A stretch of DNA of 64,000 nt from an uncultured Bacteroidales bacterium (lineage in GTDB: Bacteria > Bacteroidota > Bacteroidia > Bacteroidales > Paludibacteraceae): NCBI GenBank assembly GCA_946187695.1, contig CAMHSB010000002.1, forward strand, positions 124,001 to 188,000, in the 5' to 3' direction. The notes beneath the pieces are model-generated. The model was not told where the DNA came from, ran no database searches, and saw only the letters and a list, made by a program, of their open reading frames with translations. A program made the position numbers and the translations under genes. Position 1 is the stretch's first letter. The number at the start of each line of letters is the position of its first letter. Below are positions 7,792 through 18,372 of this stretch, piece after piece.

Positions 7792-10700
7792 ATGAGTAAA
7801 TTTTTGAGATCATTATCGGCTTTATTATTAGTCTGTTTCATGCCGGTAATGGCGCAACAACTTCCGGATCCCGGTTTTGAGGATTGGTCGGGAGCACAAT
7901 TTGCCAGCAACGCGCAACCTAAATATTGGAATTTTTCCAATGTGTCTCAGCTGGGTGTGGATAAGAACTTTGCCCATCAGGCAACCGGTCGTTCGGGTAA
8001 GGCCCTGAAGATCCAGGACCAATTCGTAGGAGTAGGTTCTATCGGCGCAACCTCCCCGGGTTATGTGGCTTTGGGTCATCCTTGGGCGTACGTGTCGAGT
8101 CTGACCTCCATCAACGATGCAACAGCCGGTACGTACGGCGGTATCAGTTGGACCCACCGTCCGGACTCGATGGTCGTTTGGATCAGACGTTACTACGACA
8201 GCAGTGTCGATCAAGCGGCCGGCGATCATACTTCGCAAGAGAATTTCCACTTGCTCTACTATGCTTGGACGGGTACTGCGCAAGGTGCGTCGTATAAGGC
8301 TAAGAACGGTTCCTGTACGAACCTTTCTTCCGCCGCACCGCAGTACTGCGTGGATGAGGAGTCGGATATCCGTATCGCGATGAACGGAAATGACTGCGGT
8401 ACCCCGACGCCGGGCAATCAGATTGCTGAGGGGTGGTTCTACCAAAAGAAAGCCTATAACAACTGGACCCGTATCTCGGTGCCTATCTATTACATGAGCG
8501 ACGCCGCGCCGCAGAAATGTAACGTCATCCTCTCGGCGGGTCGCTATCCGGAGTTCCGTGCCAACGACGGTATCTATGCCGGAAGTACGTTGGAGGTGGA
8601 TGATATCCAACTTATTTACTCCAGCAAGGCGCAAAAACTCTATATAGGCGGACGTGAGTGGAAGAATTTTGATCCGAACAACACCGGTGAGCAGACCTAT
8701 TCTTTGGGTGCGGGCGCAACGGCTATTCCGGAGATCTACGCCGTGCGTGGTGCCGGCTCGTTGACGAACGTACGCGGTAGCAAAGCTACGTTCGCCGGTC
8801 GTCGTCTGACCTCGAGCGAGTGTACGATCGTGTACGGCCAGGTGGATGGTGCAGCAACCACCGTCACTATCAAGGCAGGGGATAACTCCTCCACGACCAC
8901 CTATCGCATCAAGTTCGTCAGCCAGGCATCGAACAACGCCCGCCTGTCGGATATCCGGGTCAACGGCGAGACCGTCAGCGGCTTCAATGCGTACCTGCCG
9001 TCTTATAACGTCGCGCTGCCTTACGGCACGACTGCTGTGCCGGTTGTTACCGCTACCGCCCAGGATGCCGGCGCATCGGTGAAGATCACCCAACCGACCT
9101 CGGTCACCGGTACGGCTACCATCGTCGTCACGGCGGCAGACGGAACGACCAAGCAGACCTACACACTCTCGTTCTCCGTCGCTCCTTTGACGGACGTAAC
9201 GCTGAAGAATATCTTCGTGGACGGCAATCCCTTGACGGGTTTCCAGCCTTCCAAATCGAACTATACCGTATCGCTGCCTTTAGGCACCACCGCGGCTCCG
9301 ACCATCACTTGGGAGTCGGCGTACGCAGCGGGTGTACAGCAGATCAAGTTACTCAATAACTCGCTCGAGTCGGGTGCGCAGATCCAGGTCTCCCTCCCGA
9401 ACACCTCTCTGAGCAAGACCTACAAACTGACCTACAAGATCGAGGCTTCGTCATACTCCCTGCTGGCCGGCATCACGCTGGACGGTGAGCCGCTCGAAGG
9501 CTTCACCCCCGAGCAGACCGTTTATTCGATCACTTTACCGATGGGTACGACGACCCTGCCGACGATCGCTTGGACGGCCGGCGATCCGTACCAGACGATC
9601 CAGATGACCGAAGGTGGGGTAGAGGGTACGACCCGTATCGAGGTGACGGCAGCCAGCGGCGCCAAGACGACCTACCGTCTGCAGTTCAGCACGGAGAAAT
9701 CGACCAACAACGCCCTCGCAGGCATAGCCTGTGACATGGTAGCTATCGAAGGCTTCCAACCGGATAGTCTGACGTACACCATCTCGCTGCCTTCCGGAAC
9801 GACCACGATGCCGGCTATCAGCTACACCCCGGGTGATGCCTACCAGACAGTCAATATCACCCTCAACCCCTCGCTGATGACCGCTCGTCTGACGGTAACA
9901 GCCGGTGACGGCTCTACGCGCCAGTACATCCTCGTCTTCGAGGTGCAGAAATCGGAGAACGCGTTCCTGCAGATGATCTACCTCAACGGCACAGCGCTCG
10001 AAGGCTTTGAGCCGACCACGCTCGATTATAGCCTGACCTGGGCTTCCACGCCGATGCCGAAGATCACCGTCTTGCCGAACGAAGGACAGTCGGTGACTAT
10101 CTCCGCGCCCTCGAGTTACGGTACGGCACGTATCGTTGTGACGCCCGAAGAGGGAACGCCGAACATCTACCTCATTCATTTCGTTTCGCCTAACCAGGTG
10201 GTTTTGCCGCCGTTCCCCGTGGACTCTTTCCCGGCTTCGAGCGATGCAACGCTGTCTGCCCTCTATATAAACGGTGAGGCTTATGCGCCCTTCAAGGCGA
10301 ACCAGTATGACTATAGCTATCCTCTGACCAAGGGTACGCTCCAAGTGCCCGCAGTCGTGCCCGTTGCGGCTTCGACCGGACAGACCATCACCGTCGCACA
10401 CGGAGTAGTTGATCATACGACCACGATTCATGTCGTAGCAGCTGACGGTACGACAGCCAAGGATTATCGGATTGCTTTTCCGGTTGCTAAGTCGAACAAC
10501 ACGGCAGTCCTGTCCATCGAGATCGACGGTGTAGAGATCAATTTCAACCCTGCACAACATGCGTACAACGATATCGAGTTGCCTTACGGCACGACCCTCT
10601 CGCCGAGTATCTCGGTAGAGCGCGCAGAGCCGGTGCAGGCCCTGACAATCACCGAAGCCCCGATCGGACAGACTTCGTCTGTGGTCATCACTGCTGAAGA

Positions 10701-13700
10701 CGGTACGCAAGAGACCTACACCTTCACTTACCACGTAGCTCCTCCTTCGCTGCCGAACGAGTTACTCGGTATCGTGGTGGATGGTGTGGGACTGCTCGAT
10801 ATGACCCAAGGACCGAACTTTAACGTCGAACTGCCGTACGGTACGGACTCGCTCAAGATCGTCTCTGTCACCAAGAACTATAAGGAACAGGAAGTGCAAA
10901 TCATCAACGGCGGTATCGGTGCGCCGACAACCATCACGGTCAAGTCGCTCAACCCCGCGGAAACGGATAAAGTCTATACGATTACTCCTACTGTCTCGAC
11001 CCTCGATCCGGCGATGTTGACGGATCTGCAGGTGGGCGGTGTAACGGTGGCTAACTTCCGTCCGGATGTATATAATTATGTTGTTTCTTTGACGGGCACG
11101 GGTGCGAATCCGGAAGTGACCTGGACCAAGCAAACGGGTGCCATCGTTTACGACGATGTCAATGCCAAACGGGTTCAGTTGGAGGTGGAAGCTTCCGATA
11201 TCCTTCATACCTATACCGTGACCTTCTATTTCGCCAACGACCTGTCTTTCGATTTGGATTTTGAAAACTGGATCACCTATACCCAGCACCCGGAAGGAAA
11301 GAACGGTGATTATCCGTCCGGTTGGAACGCCACCATCAATGCCCCGACCACCTATCCGTCCGGAGTGTTCGGTGGTACGAAGGGTTATTACAATCCGCAA
11401 GATAATGTCAAATCCTCCACTAAGCACACTTCAGGATCCAAATCGGCGCAACTGCAGACGGTGTATATCACCAAGTCCTCGGAATCCATGCCGGGTATCC
11501 TGTCGCTCGCGCCGATGTCCATTCAATTGGGCTACTACACCGGTGCCGCTACCGAGATTTCTTACGGTGCGCAACGTGTCTTCCGGAATACACCGGATCA
11601 AGTTCAGTTGGATTATAATATCGAGGACTATAACAAAGTAACCGGTTGGCAATTGATCTATAAGGTTAATGGCAATGCGCTGGTTAGCGGTGCCAATAAT
11701 TTTAGCGGTAAGAACAAAAATCAATGGTACACGTTCTCGAAGGATCTCAAGTACGCAGCCGACTATGTACCGGATCTTTTGGATATCAAGATCGTTTCTG
11801 CGGAAACACTTACGCCGAATGACTATCGCATCACAGCCGGTGGTATATCGGAAAGCAATCAGTATTCCTCTTCGATGTATGTCGATAACCTGCGTCTGAA
11901 CTACAGCTCGGCTTTCGACAGTGTGAAGGTGAACGGCACGATGGCGACTATTAGCGGTACGGCGATTGACGTGACGATTGATGCCGATGCGATAGGAATC
12001 CCGCATCTGGTATTGGGTCATGCTGTAGCTGACCAGATGCCGATCGTAACGTGGGGCAACGAAGTCAACCGTGTCCGCACGGCAACCATCCGCAACTATG
12101 CAGAGAACCTCTCGTACACCGATTATACGCTGACCGTTACCCGTCCGCAATCGACCAATACGAATTGCAAATTTGCGGTGAGCGGTCGCGACCTGACGGT
12201 GGAGAAGGGCTCGCCCTATCAGACGATCGAGGTTGCCGAGAACGATACGGCCTATGTCATCACTGTGACCGCCGAGTCCGGTGCGCAGGCTGTTTACTAC
12301 GCAGCCTGGGAGCAAACAGCTTTGGAGGCGAAAGTCACCAATATCCCGGCAGAGACCGCTATCAGCGGTGAATCGACAGCCCACCTGATCAACCTCACCA
12401 ACAACCCTGTGCTCAATTACGAGCGCGAGTATGCGCTGGACAGCGTCTTCATGATCGAGACCGCGCAGACCTATGAGTTACATGTCTTCGGTGCGACCAA
12501 GGATACGACCTATATCATCGATCGTAACCCGTCGGACAATGCCCTCTTGGCTTCGATGACAACCAATAATCAATCCGTTCCCGACTTCTACGGCGAGACC
12601 TATAACTATACGATCTCCATTAGTTCCCTCGATTCGTTTGAGGCAACGGCCGAAGACCCCGATGCGGACGTAGCGTACACGATCGTGCCTGTTAATGAGG
12701 AGTACGCGGCGATATACGTAGAGGTAACAGCGGCGGACGGTGTGAGCAAGAAACGTTACTCCTTGCTGGCGAACATCCGTACCCTCTCTTCGGACGCGTA
12801 CCTGACGGCTATCAACGCAGATGATGTACTGCTGAACGGCTTTACGTCGAACAAGTACGATTACTCGGTTCAGTTACCGGCGCATTCGGCAATTCCGGAG
12901 TTGTCTTCGATCGCCTGTGAGGGTGCGTTCGTGGAGACCGCAACCGTCAAGAACGGCTCGTCGGCTGTAGTGACCTTCACTGTCACGTCCGAAGATGAGA
13001 GCGTGGTAAACACCTACACGGTGAATGTCCAAGTGCTGCCGTCGGATATCTGTGCGCTGAGCGACCTGCTCGTGGACGGTGTTACGGTAGAGAACTTTGC
13101 AGCTACCGACTTGCAGTATAATGTGGTACTGCCGTACAATACGACCACCTTGCCGGACATCGATTACGTCTTGACCGACAAGAACAGTACGGCTGTCAAG
13201 AGCGTGGACGATAAGACGGTGACTATCACCGTAACAGCCGAGGACGGTGTACACACCACCGATTATACGATTGTCTTCACGATTGCCAAGTCGAACAATG
13301 CCGACTTGCAGTCCATCTCCTTGGACGACGATCCGCTGGTTACTTTCTTCGCGGACGAGCATGCTTATACGGTCAATATTCCGTACGGTGCAGCCATCCC
13401 GACGATCACCGCGGTAGCGGCAGATCCGAAGGCGACGGTAGTCGTGAACGGTACTACGATCACCGTGACGGCCGAAGACGGTGTCACCACGGCGACCTAC
13501 ACGCTGACCTTCACTTACCTGCCGTCCACCAATGCCGAGCTCGTGGCCATTATGCTTGATAATGTCCTGCAGGCCGGTTTCCGTGCGGACTCGTTTGAGT
13601 ACAAGGATACGGTCGTTTATGGCGGTACCATGCCGGTGATCACTTGGACGGTCGGCGATGCGCAGCAGGTAGTGGATACGACCTGGGTAGGCGATACGGA

Positions 13701-14634
13701 ACTGACGATCCTTGTAACGGCCGGAGACGGCATCACGGTGTCGGAGTACGTCCTTACCTTCGAGCATCTGCTCTCGTCCAACAGCCTCTTGGCGGACCTG
13801 CGCGTGAACGGCACGACCATCGAGGGCTTTAACCCCGATACGGTAGCCTATACGATCTCTTATCCGATCGGTTCTTCGGAGTCCGATCTCATCAACGAGA
13901 CCAACGTCAAAGCGATTACCTCCGATCCGGATGCGACGGTATCCATCTCCATGGACGGCACGACGGTACTCATCCTCGTTACGGCACCGGACGGCTCTCG
14001 CAGCGTCTATGTCATCGAGCAGGAGATACTCGTGTCGCACGAGGCACGTCTGAAGATGATCTTCATGGACGATACCCTGCAGGTACGCGGTTTCATCCCC
14101 GACACGCTCCATTATACGATCGTGCTCACGCCGGGTTCACCGATGCCGACAATCACTGCAGAACCCCTTGATCCGCGTGGTTCATGGGAATTGGGCTTCC
14201 CGGAGAAACAGGAGGACGGTTCCACCACCATGGAAGTGTTCGGTATCGCAGAAGACAGCGTCACCATCCTGACCTACAAACTGACCTTCCGTGAGGCTAA
14301 CTGGACCGCATCGGCCACCGTAGATACGGACGATTATCTGTTCTTCCCCATCGGTAGCGGTCAGTTCAAAGCGGTCACCATCGGTATCCAGGTGCAGTTA
14401 GGTATCTATGACCTGAACGGACACATGTATATGCTGGGTGAAGTGCCGACCGCCGATCCGTCCGATGTGGAGGTGATGGTCGATGCACAGGGCAATAAGA
14501 AACTGATCTCTGCTTCTCCGAGTGCAGACGGACTCGTCTACACCGCCCCCGAAGGACTGCCGATGTTCTATGTCTTCTTCGATTCGAAGACCAAGAAGAT
14601 CGCCAAGGGCGGTAAGTTCGGTTGGAACAGATAA
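7792..14634 (+). CDS. giant secreted protein with many cadherin-like beta-sandwich repeats and PCMD-like (putative carbohydrate metabolism) segments
   Basis: Signal peptide MSKFLRSLSALLLVCFMPVMAQQ; repeats of type L.xI.VdG..v.gF.pd...Y.v.lP.GTt..P.i......VTA.DG....Y.l.F; FEDW and DLDFENW...PSGWN...GSKSAQLQT segments resemble PCMD. Confidence 0.9.
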   Translation: MSKFLRSLSALLLVCFMPVMAQQLPDPGFEDWSGAQFASNAQPKYWNFSNVSQLGVDKNFAHQATGRSGKALKIQDQFVGVGSIGATSPGYVALGHPWAYVSSLTSINDATAGTYGGISWTHRPDSMVVWIRRYYDSSVDQAAGDHTSQENFHLLYYAWTGTAQGASYKAKNGSCTNLSSAAPQYCVDEESDIRIAMNGNDCGTPTPGNQIAEGWFYQKKAYNNWTRISVPIYYMSDAAPQKCNVILSAGRYPEFRANDGIYAGSTLEVDDIQLIYSSKAQKLYIGGREWKNFDPNNTGEQTYSLGAGATAIPEIYAVRGAGSLTNVRGSKATFAGRRLTSSECTIVYGQVDGAATTVTIKAGDNSSTTTYRIKFVSQASNNARLSDIRVNGETVSGFNAYLPSYNVALPYGTTAVPVVTATAQDAGASVKITQPTSVTGTATIVVTAADGTTKQTYTLSFSVAPLTDVTLKNIFVDGNPLTGFQPSKSNYTVSLPLGTTAAPTITWESAYAAGVQQIKLLNNSLESGAQIQVSLPNTSLSKTYKLTYKIEASSYSLLAGITLDGEPLEGFTPEQTVYSITLPMGTTTLPTIAWTAGDPYQTIQMTEGGVEGTTRIEVTAASGAKTTYRLQFSTEKSTNNALAGIACDMVAIEGFQPDSLTYTISLPSGTTTMPAISYTPGDAYQTVNITLNPSLMTARLTVTAGDGSTRQYILVFEVQKSENAFLQMIYLNGTALEGFEPTTLDYSLTWASTPMPKITVLPNEGQSVTISAPSSYGTARIVVTPEEGTPNIYLIHFVSPNQVVLPPFPVDSFPASSDATLSALYINGEAYAPFKANQYDYSYPLTKGTLQVPAVVPVAASTGQTITVAHGVVDHTTTIHVVAADGTTAKDYRIAFPVAKSNNTAVLSIEIDGVEINFNPAQHAYNDIELPYGTTLSPSISVERAEPVQALTITEAPIGQTSSVVITAEDGTQETYTFTYHVAPPSLPNELLGIVVDGVGLLDMTQGPNFNVELPYGTDSLKIVSVTKNYKEQEVQIINGGIGAPTTITVKSLNPAETDKVYTITPTVSTLDPAMLTDLQVGGVTVANFRPDVYNYVVSLTGTGANPEVTWTKQTGAIVYDDVNAKRVQLEVEASDILHTYTVTFYFANDLSFDLDFENWITYTQHPEGKNGDYPSGWNATINAPTTYPSGVFGGTKGYYNPQDNVKSSTKHTSGSKSAQLQTVYITKSSESMPGILSLAPMSIQLGYYTGAATEISYGAQRVFRNTPDQVQLDYNIEDYNKVTGWQLIYKVNGNALVSGANNFSGKNKNQWYTFSKDLKYAADYVPDLLDIKIVSAETLTPNDYRITAGGISESNQYSSSMYVDNLRLNYSSAFDSVKVNGTMATISGTAIDVTIDADAIGIPHLVLGHAVADQMPIVTWGNEVNRVRTATIRNYAENLSYTDYTLTVTRPQSTNTNCKFAVSGRDLTVEKGSPYQTIEVAENDTAYVITVTAESGAQAVYYAAWEQTALEAKVTNIPAETAISGESTAHLINLTNNPVLNYEREYALDSVFMIETAQTYELHVFGATKDTTYIIDRNPSDNALLASMTTNNQSVPDFYGETYNYTISISSLDSFEATAEDPDADVAYTIVPVNEEYAAIYVEVTAADGVSKKRYSLLANIRTLSSDAYLTAINADDVLLNGFTSNKYDYSVQLPAHSAIPELSSIACEGAFVETATVKNGSSAVVTFTVTSEDESVVNTYTVNVQVLPSDICALSDLLVDGVTVENFAATDLQYNVVLPYNTTTLPDIDYVLTDKNSTAVKSVDDKTVTITVTAEDGVHTTDYTIVFTIAKSNNADLQSISLDDDPLVTFFADEHAYTVNIPYGAAIPTITAVAADPKATVVVNGTTITVTAEDGVTTATYTLTFTYLPSTNAELVAIMLDNVLQAGFRADSFEYKDTVVYGGTMPVITWTVGDAQQVVDTTWVGDTELTILVTAGDGITVSEYVLTFEHLLSSNSLLADLRVNGTTIEGFNPDTVAYTISYPIGSSESDLINETNVKAITSDPDATVSISMDGTTVLILVTAPDGSRSVYVIEQEILVSHEARLKMIFMDDTLQVRGFIPDTLHYTIVLTPGSPMPTITAEPLDPRGSWELGFPEKQEDGSTTMEVFGIAEDSVTILTYKLTFREANWTASATVDTDDYLFFPIGSGQFKAVTIGIQVQLGIYDLNGHMYMLGEVPTADPSDVEVMVDAQGNKKLISASPSADGLVYTAPEGLPMFYVFFDSKTKKIAKGGKFGWNR

Positions 14635-14650
14635 TAGAACCTATAAAAAA

Positions 14651-14677
14651 GAAAAGCAGCGTTGCGCTGCTTTTTTT
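14651..14677. terminator. Rho-independent, probably bidirectional terminator
   Basis: AAAGCAGCG-TTG-CGCTGCTTTTTTT with A-run on the 5' side, between convergent genes 7792 (+) and 14676 (-). Confidence 0.9.
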
Positions 14678-15500
14678 ATCTCCACCGGTAACCGAGCATC
14701 AGGCTGATGGACTGCGGATAGATCAGAGCGTCCGCGTCCGCCGTACCTTTCTTCTCGGAGTAGAAGCCGGCGATATCCGACAGACTCACTTTATACTGCG
14801 CATGGATCTGCATGCCGAACGGCAGTTCATAACCGACCGTTACGCAGACGCCGAAATGGTTGTCGTGCAGGGTATAGAGACGTGAATAGTCGTAGGTCAC
14901 CGTCGTGGGCTCTGTCGCTTTCTTGACGGGCAAGGTGGTCGTTGCTTCCGGCAACTCCTTATCCACGTTCCGGTACTTGTTCTTGATGTTGGACGCAAAG
15001 GTGAAGTGGGTAAAGATACCGCCGCCAAACTGGATATAGCCTTTCTCGAGGTTACCGAAACGACCTAAGAAATAGATCGGTATCTCCGCGCCGAAGGACC
15101 ATAAGTCATTACGGGATCCGTCCGCCTCTTTGAAGTAATTCTGGTGGGCGGTAAAGATGACCTGCGGTTGGATACCGAAATGCTTGGTCAGACTAAAATC
15201 CAGGAAGCCGCCTAACTCACCGCCGATACGCATATGCGAGCTCATCGGATGGTGATTGCGGGTGATGATGAAATTACTCATGTTTGCCCCGGCCAGTACA
15301 CCGCCCGATACGGGTTTGGGCAGTTTGTCCTGATCCAAGGAATCAAGCGTGTGCTCGATATCATAATTGACAATCTGCTTCTTTACATCGTCCAGTTTCT
15401 GCAGTAAGGTATTGTCGGTCGTCTGTGCCGACGCACCGAGAGACAGTGCCAACGCACCGCCTATAATCGCTAATCGATTGCTAATCGTTCTTCTTCTCAT
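14676..15500 (-). CDS. outer-membrane beta-barrel protein (PorT-like)
   Basis: MRRRTISNRLAIIGGALALSLGASAQ signal; GGELGGFLDFSLTKHFGIQPQVIF..., alternating strands, ends SLMLGYRWR*. Confidence 0.75.
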   Translation of the reverse strand: MRRRTISNRLAIIGGALALSLGASAQTTDNTLLQKLDDVKKQIVNYDIEHTLDSLDQDKLPKPVSGGVLAGANMSNFIITRNHHPMSSHMRIGGELGGFLDFSLTKHFGIQPQVIFTAHQNYFKEADGSRNDLWSFGAEIPIYFLGRFGNLEKGYIQFGGGIFTHFTFASNIKNKYRNVDKELPEATTTLPVKKATEPTTVTYDYSRLYTLHDNHFGVCVTVGYELPFGMQIHAQYKVSLSDIAGFYSEKKGTADADALIYPQSISLMLGYRWR

Positions 15501-15504
15501 GGTC

Positions 15505-18372
15505 TTACAAAGCAATTCTTATGGTCAGTTTAACACCGTTACGTCCCCAACCGCCGATCTTACGGCGACCGTGTATCATCACCGGTGAGCCGTCCTCGTT
15601 GGTAGCCGGGATATACTGCGTCTGGTTCGTCGGGTCGGGTACCATCTTCTGAATCATATACGGCAATTCATAGTCGTTGTATGTCAGACGACGGATATAA
15701 TCGATACGGATGAACTTAAAGATATTCTCCAGACCCACCGTCAGCTCCATGTACGGTAACTTACCGATCGGAGAGGAGGTGCGGTAGGCATCTTTGATGT
15801 AGCCGTTCTGGTCAAAAGCATTCTGTATATTGCCGTCTTCCCAGGGCGTGTGCGGGAACTCGTATAGTCCCGATCCGGTCTCCAGATAGGGGTTGTTCTT
15901 CTTGGTCAAACCGCCGTAGATACCGGCGAAGGACACGATACCGCGCAACTTGAGTTTATTGATACCCGGGATACGGTTGAGGATCCAACCCTTGAAGAAA
16001 TACGTGGCATACAGCGAGACATGCTCGTCCATGAGGAACTCCATCGGTTTCATGAGGTTGAACGCACGCTGCGCCAGCAGGATACTCGTACTGCTCTCCG
16101 GGATAAAGAGCTTCGTGAACGGTGCTTTCTGCCACAACATACCCGTCTGCACGCGCAGGTCCAAGTGACCGAACGCAGAGAACCAGAAACGTTTGTCGAA
16201 CAGGATCTCCGTGCGGTTATATACAAAACCGTCTCCACCGAAATGGCGGTCATCGAGGTAGCCTACATAGTGGGTCACCTGTACCGTCGGCGCATCTTTC
16301 TCCAGTGCGAAGGAAGTCGGTCGTCCCAGACGGTCGATCGTGATACGGCTGCCCGGTGAGTATTGGAAGGTCAGATAGCCCTCGTAGTTACGATAGGACG
16401 GGATATTGGTCTGCGTCAGGTTCCAGGTCGAGTCCGGATTCATGGTCCAGTTCATCTTATCGTACCGCAACGCACCCGCGGCTTCGTTATTGGTGAAGTC
16501 AAAACTGGTCTTGATGGAGAACTTGTTCGTCCACTCTTTCATGTACTCCAACCGTGCATGGAACACGTACTGGTTAAAACCGTAGGTCGGGGTACTGGTC
16601 GGGATGGACATCAAGATATGGTCGCGGCTGATGACATCCGTACGCATACCCGGTTCCTCCACGTCGTACTGCACTTCCGCCAAAATATGATGCCTCAAGC
16701 CGTCGTAGGGCTGGTACTTATGCTTGGCGAAGGTGTACATGAAGGTCGCGTTGTATTTGGGCCTTAGGTCTTTGGTGCCGAAAGCGGCATAACCGCGGAA
16801 GAAGATCTGCGGGTGCAGATTCGCTGTGCTCGCGCCACCGAAACGCAAACGGACACCCTCCAGCATGTTCCAGCTCACGAAGTTATAGATCGGACCCAAA
16901 TCGAACAAGCTCTCGTCCATCTCTTTGGAGGGCTTGGTGGGGATGAACTCTGTGGTGACGGCATTGACGAACAAGGCCAGGCTGTTGAACTTAGGCGTGT
17001 TGGTGAACTCATTCACCAGGTCCACCACCGAGCTCTCGTATTTCGTCAACGGCTCCGGTCGCAGGTCGTCCCATTTGGCGCCTACCAGACGGACGGCGGT
17101 CGAGTCGTTGATATCCACTCCTTCGTCCTTGAAGCCGGAGAAGACCTCCTTGGGTATCGGTGTCTCACGATCCCAGCCGGTGTATATCTTCGTCTGCCGC
17201 GCCAGGATACCGCGTTTGTTGTTGAAGATGTAGAACTTGGCGAACGTACTCGTCCGATCCGGTGCCCAGGTGCCGTCCTCTAACTGCTTATAACTGGCCT
17301 CGACGGAATAGTTGGATACGAAATTGAGGTTGATATCCGGCGGCACGTTGATCGCATATTTCTTGATGCGGTACGTGCTATCGTTCACGATATAGAGGTG
17401 ACCCGTAAAACCGTAACTCTCTGAGTTAACCGGCACGAAAGCCAGGTCGATACACGGATAACCGTCCACCATGATCGTGTCCATGATATAGTACTGGTAG
17501 AACGTCACGGCGAGGGTAGAGCTCAGCGGCGAGACGAAACGGTTAAAGAGTAGCGTCATACTGTTCTCATTCAGATCCACGTCCTTGAAGATCGCGTTCA
17601 CGTTCTCGTGGAAAGACTGCGAATCGATGATATCCTCTACTCCGAAGATACGTTTCTTGAGCAGCACTTTCTTCTCACGGTGCGGCTTGCGCTGGTAGTA
17701 CTCTTCGCCCAAATGCTCACGGATGGACACCGTCACACTCGGATAGACACCCGTCGAGTCGATGTATTTTTGCACAAACTGGAAGTTCTTCCAGAAGCCC
17801 TTTTGGAAGTTCATCTTCAGGTTATCCAGCGCAAAGGACATACGGCTGTAAGTCTGCGCCGTGTATTGATCGCCTCCGGTTACGTAGAACGAGTCTTTGC
17901 GCGCAATCACGTTCTTGATCAGCTCCACAGCCGGGTTGCCCTTACGTTTGTACTCGCGTTTGCGGTTCTTGGGCGTCACCACGATATCCTGCAATCCGTA
18001 CACGTCCGGCGTCAGTTTGACCTTCACGTTCTTACGGCTCTGCCCCTTACGGAGCGTCAACATCTCCGTCTTGTAACCGATCATCTGAAAGTTCAGGGTG
18101 TTGTATCCGGCGCTGTTGCTGATGCTGAAATTACCGTCTATATCCGAGGTCGTACCTACCTCCGAAGGGATCATTCCTTTGTTGGTGGTCGATTTGAGGA
18201 AGTAGATCTGCACGAAGGGTAGGGTCTCTCCCGTATCGCCGTCCACCACTATACCCGATATAGACGTCACTTCCTGTGCCATCACCATCCCGGCGAAGCA
18301 CAAGAATAAAAATATGTACCTTAAATGTCTCACTTTTGCTGTTTCAAACTTTCTTCGTGAATGATTTCCCAA
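15505..18372 (-). CDS. DUF5686 / carboxypeptidase-regulatory-like domain outer-membrane protein
   Basis: ISGIVVDGDTGETLPFVQIYFLKST... N-terminal CarboxypepD_reg-like domain followed by long beta-barrel; YNTLNFQMIGYKTEML. Confidence 0.85.
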   Translation of the reverse strand: MGNHSRRKFETAKVRHLRYIFLFLCFAGMVMAQEVTSISGIVVDGDTGETLPFVQIYFLKSTTNKGMIPSEVGTTSDIDGNFSISNSAGYNTLNFQMIGYKTEMLTLRKGQSRKNVKVKLTPDVYGLQDIVVTPKNRKREYKRKGNPAVELIKNVIARKDSFYVTGGDQYTAQTYSRMSFALDNLKMNFQKGFWKNFQFVQKYIDSTGVYPSVTVSIREHLGEEYYQRKPHREKKVLLKKRIFGVEDIIDSQSFHENVNAIFKDVDLNENSMTLLFNRFVSPLSSTLAVTFYQYYIMDTIMVDGYPCIDLAFVPVNSESYGFTGHLYIVNDSTYRIKKYAINVPPDINLNFVSNYSVEASYKQLEDGTWAPDRTSTFAKFYIFNNKRGILARQTKIYTGWDRETPIPKEVFSGFKDEGVDINDSTAVRLVGAKWDDLRPEPLTKYESSVVDLVNEFTNTPKFNSLALFVNAVTTEFIPTKPSKEMDESLFDLGPIYNFVSWNMLEGVRLRFGGASTANLHPQIFFRGYAAFGTKDLRPKYNATFMYTFAKHKYQPYDGLRHHILAEVQYDVEEPGMRTDVISRDHILMSIPTSTPTYGFNQYVFHARLEYMKEWTNKFSIKTSFDFTNNEAAGALRYDKMNWTMNPDSTWNLTQTNIPSYRNYEGYLTFQYSPGSRITIDRLGRPTSFALEKDAPTVQVTHYVGYLDDRHFGGDGFVYNRTEILFDKRFWFSAFGHLDLRVQTGMLWQKAPFTKLFIPESSTSILLAQRAFNLMKPMEFLMDEHVSLYATYFFKGWILNRIPGINKLKLRGIVSFAGIYGGLTKKNNPYLETGSGLYEFPHTPWEDGNIQNAFDQNGYIKDAYRTSSPIGKLPYMELTVGLENIFKFIRIDYIRRLTYNDYELPYMIQKMVPDPTNQTQYIPATNEDGSPVMIHGRRKIGGWGRNGVKLTIRIAL

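Noticed and set aside
7828-14112. Long antisense ORFs on the minus strand (7828-9093, 9535-10734, 11431-12384, 12874-14112)
   Set aside because: They mirror the codon pattern of the 2280-aa gene on the plus strand, are Arg/His/Gly-rich without domain logic, and lack promoters; shadow ORFs.
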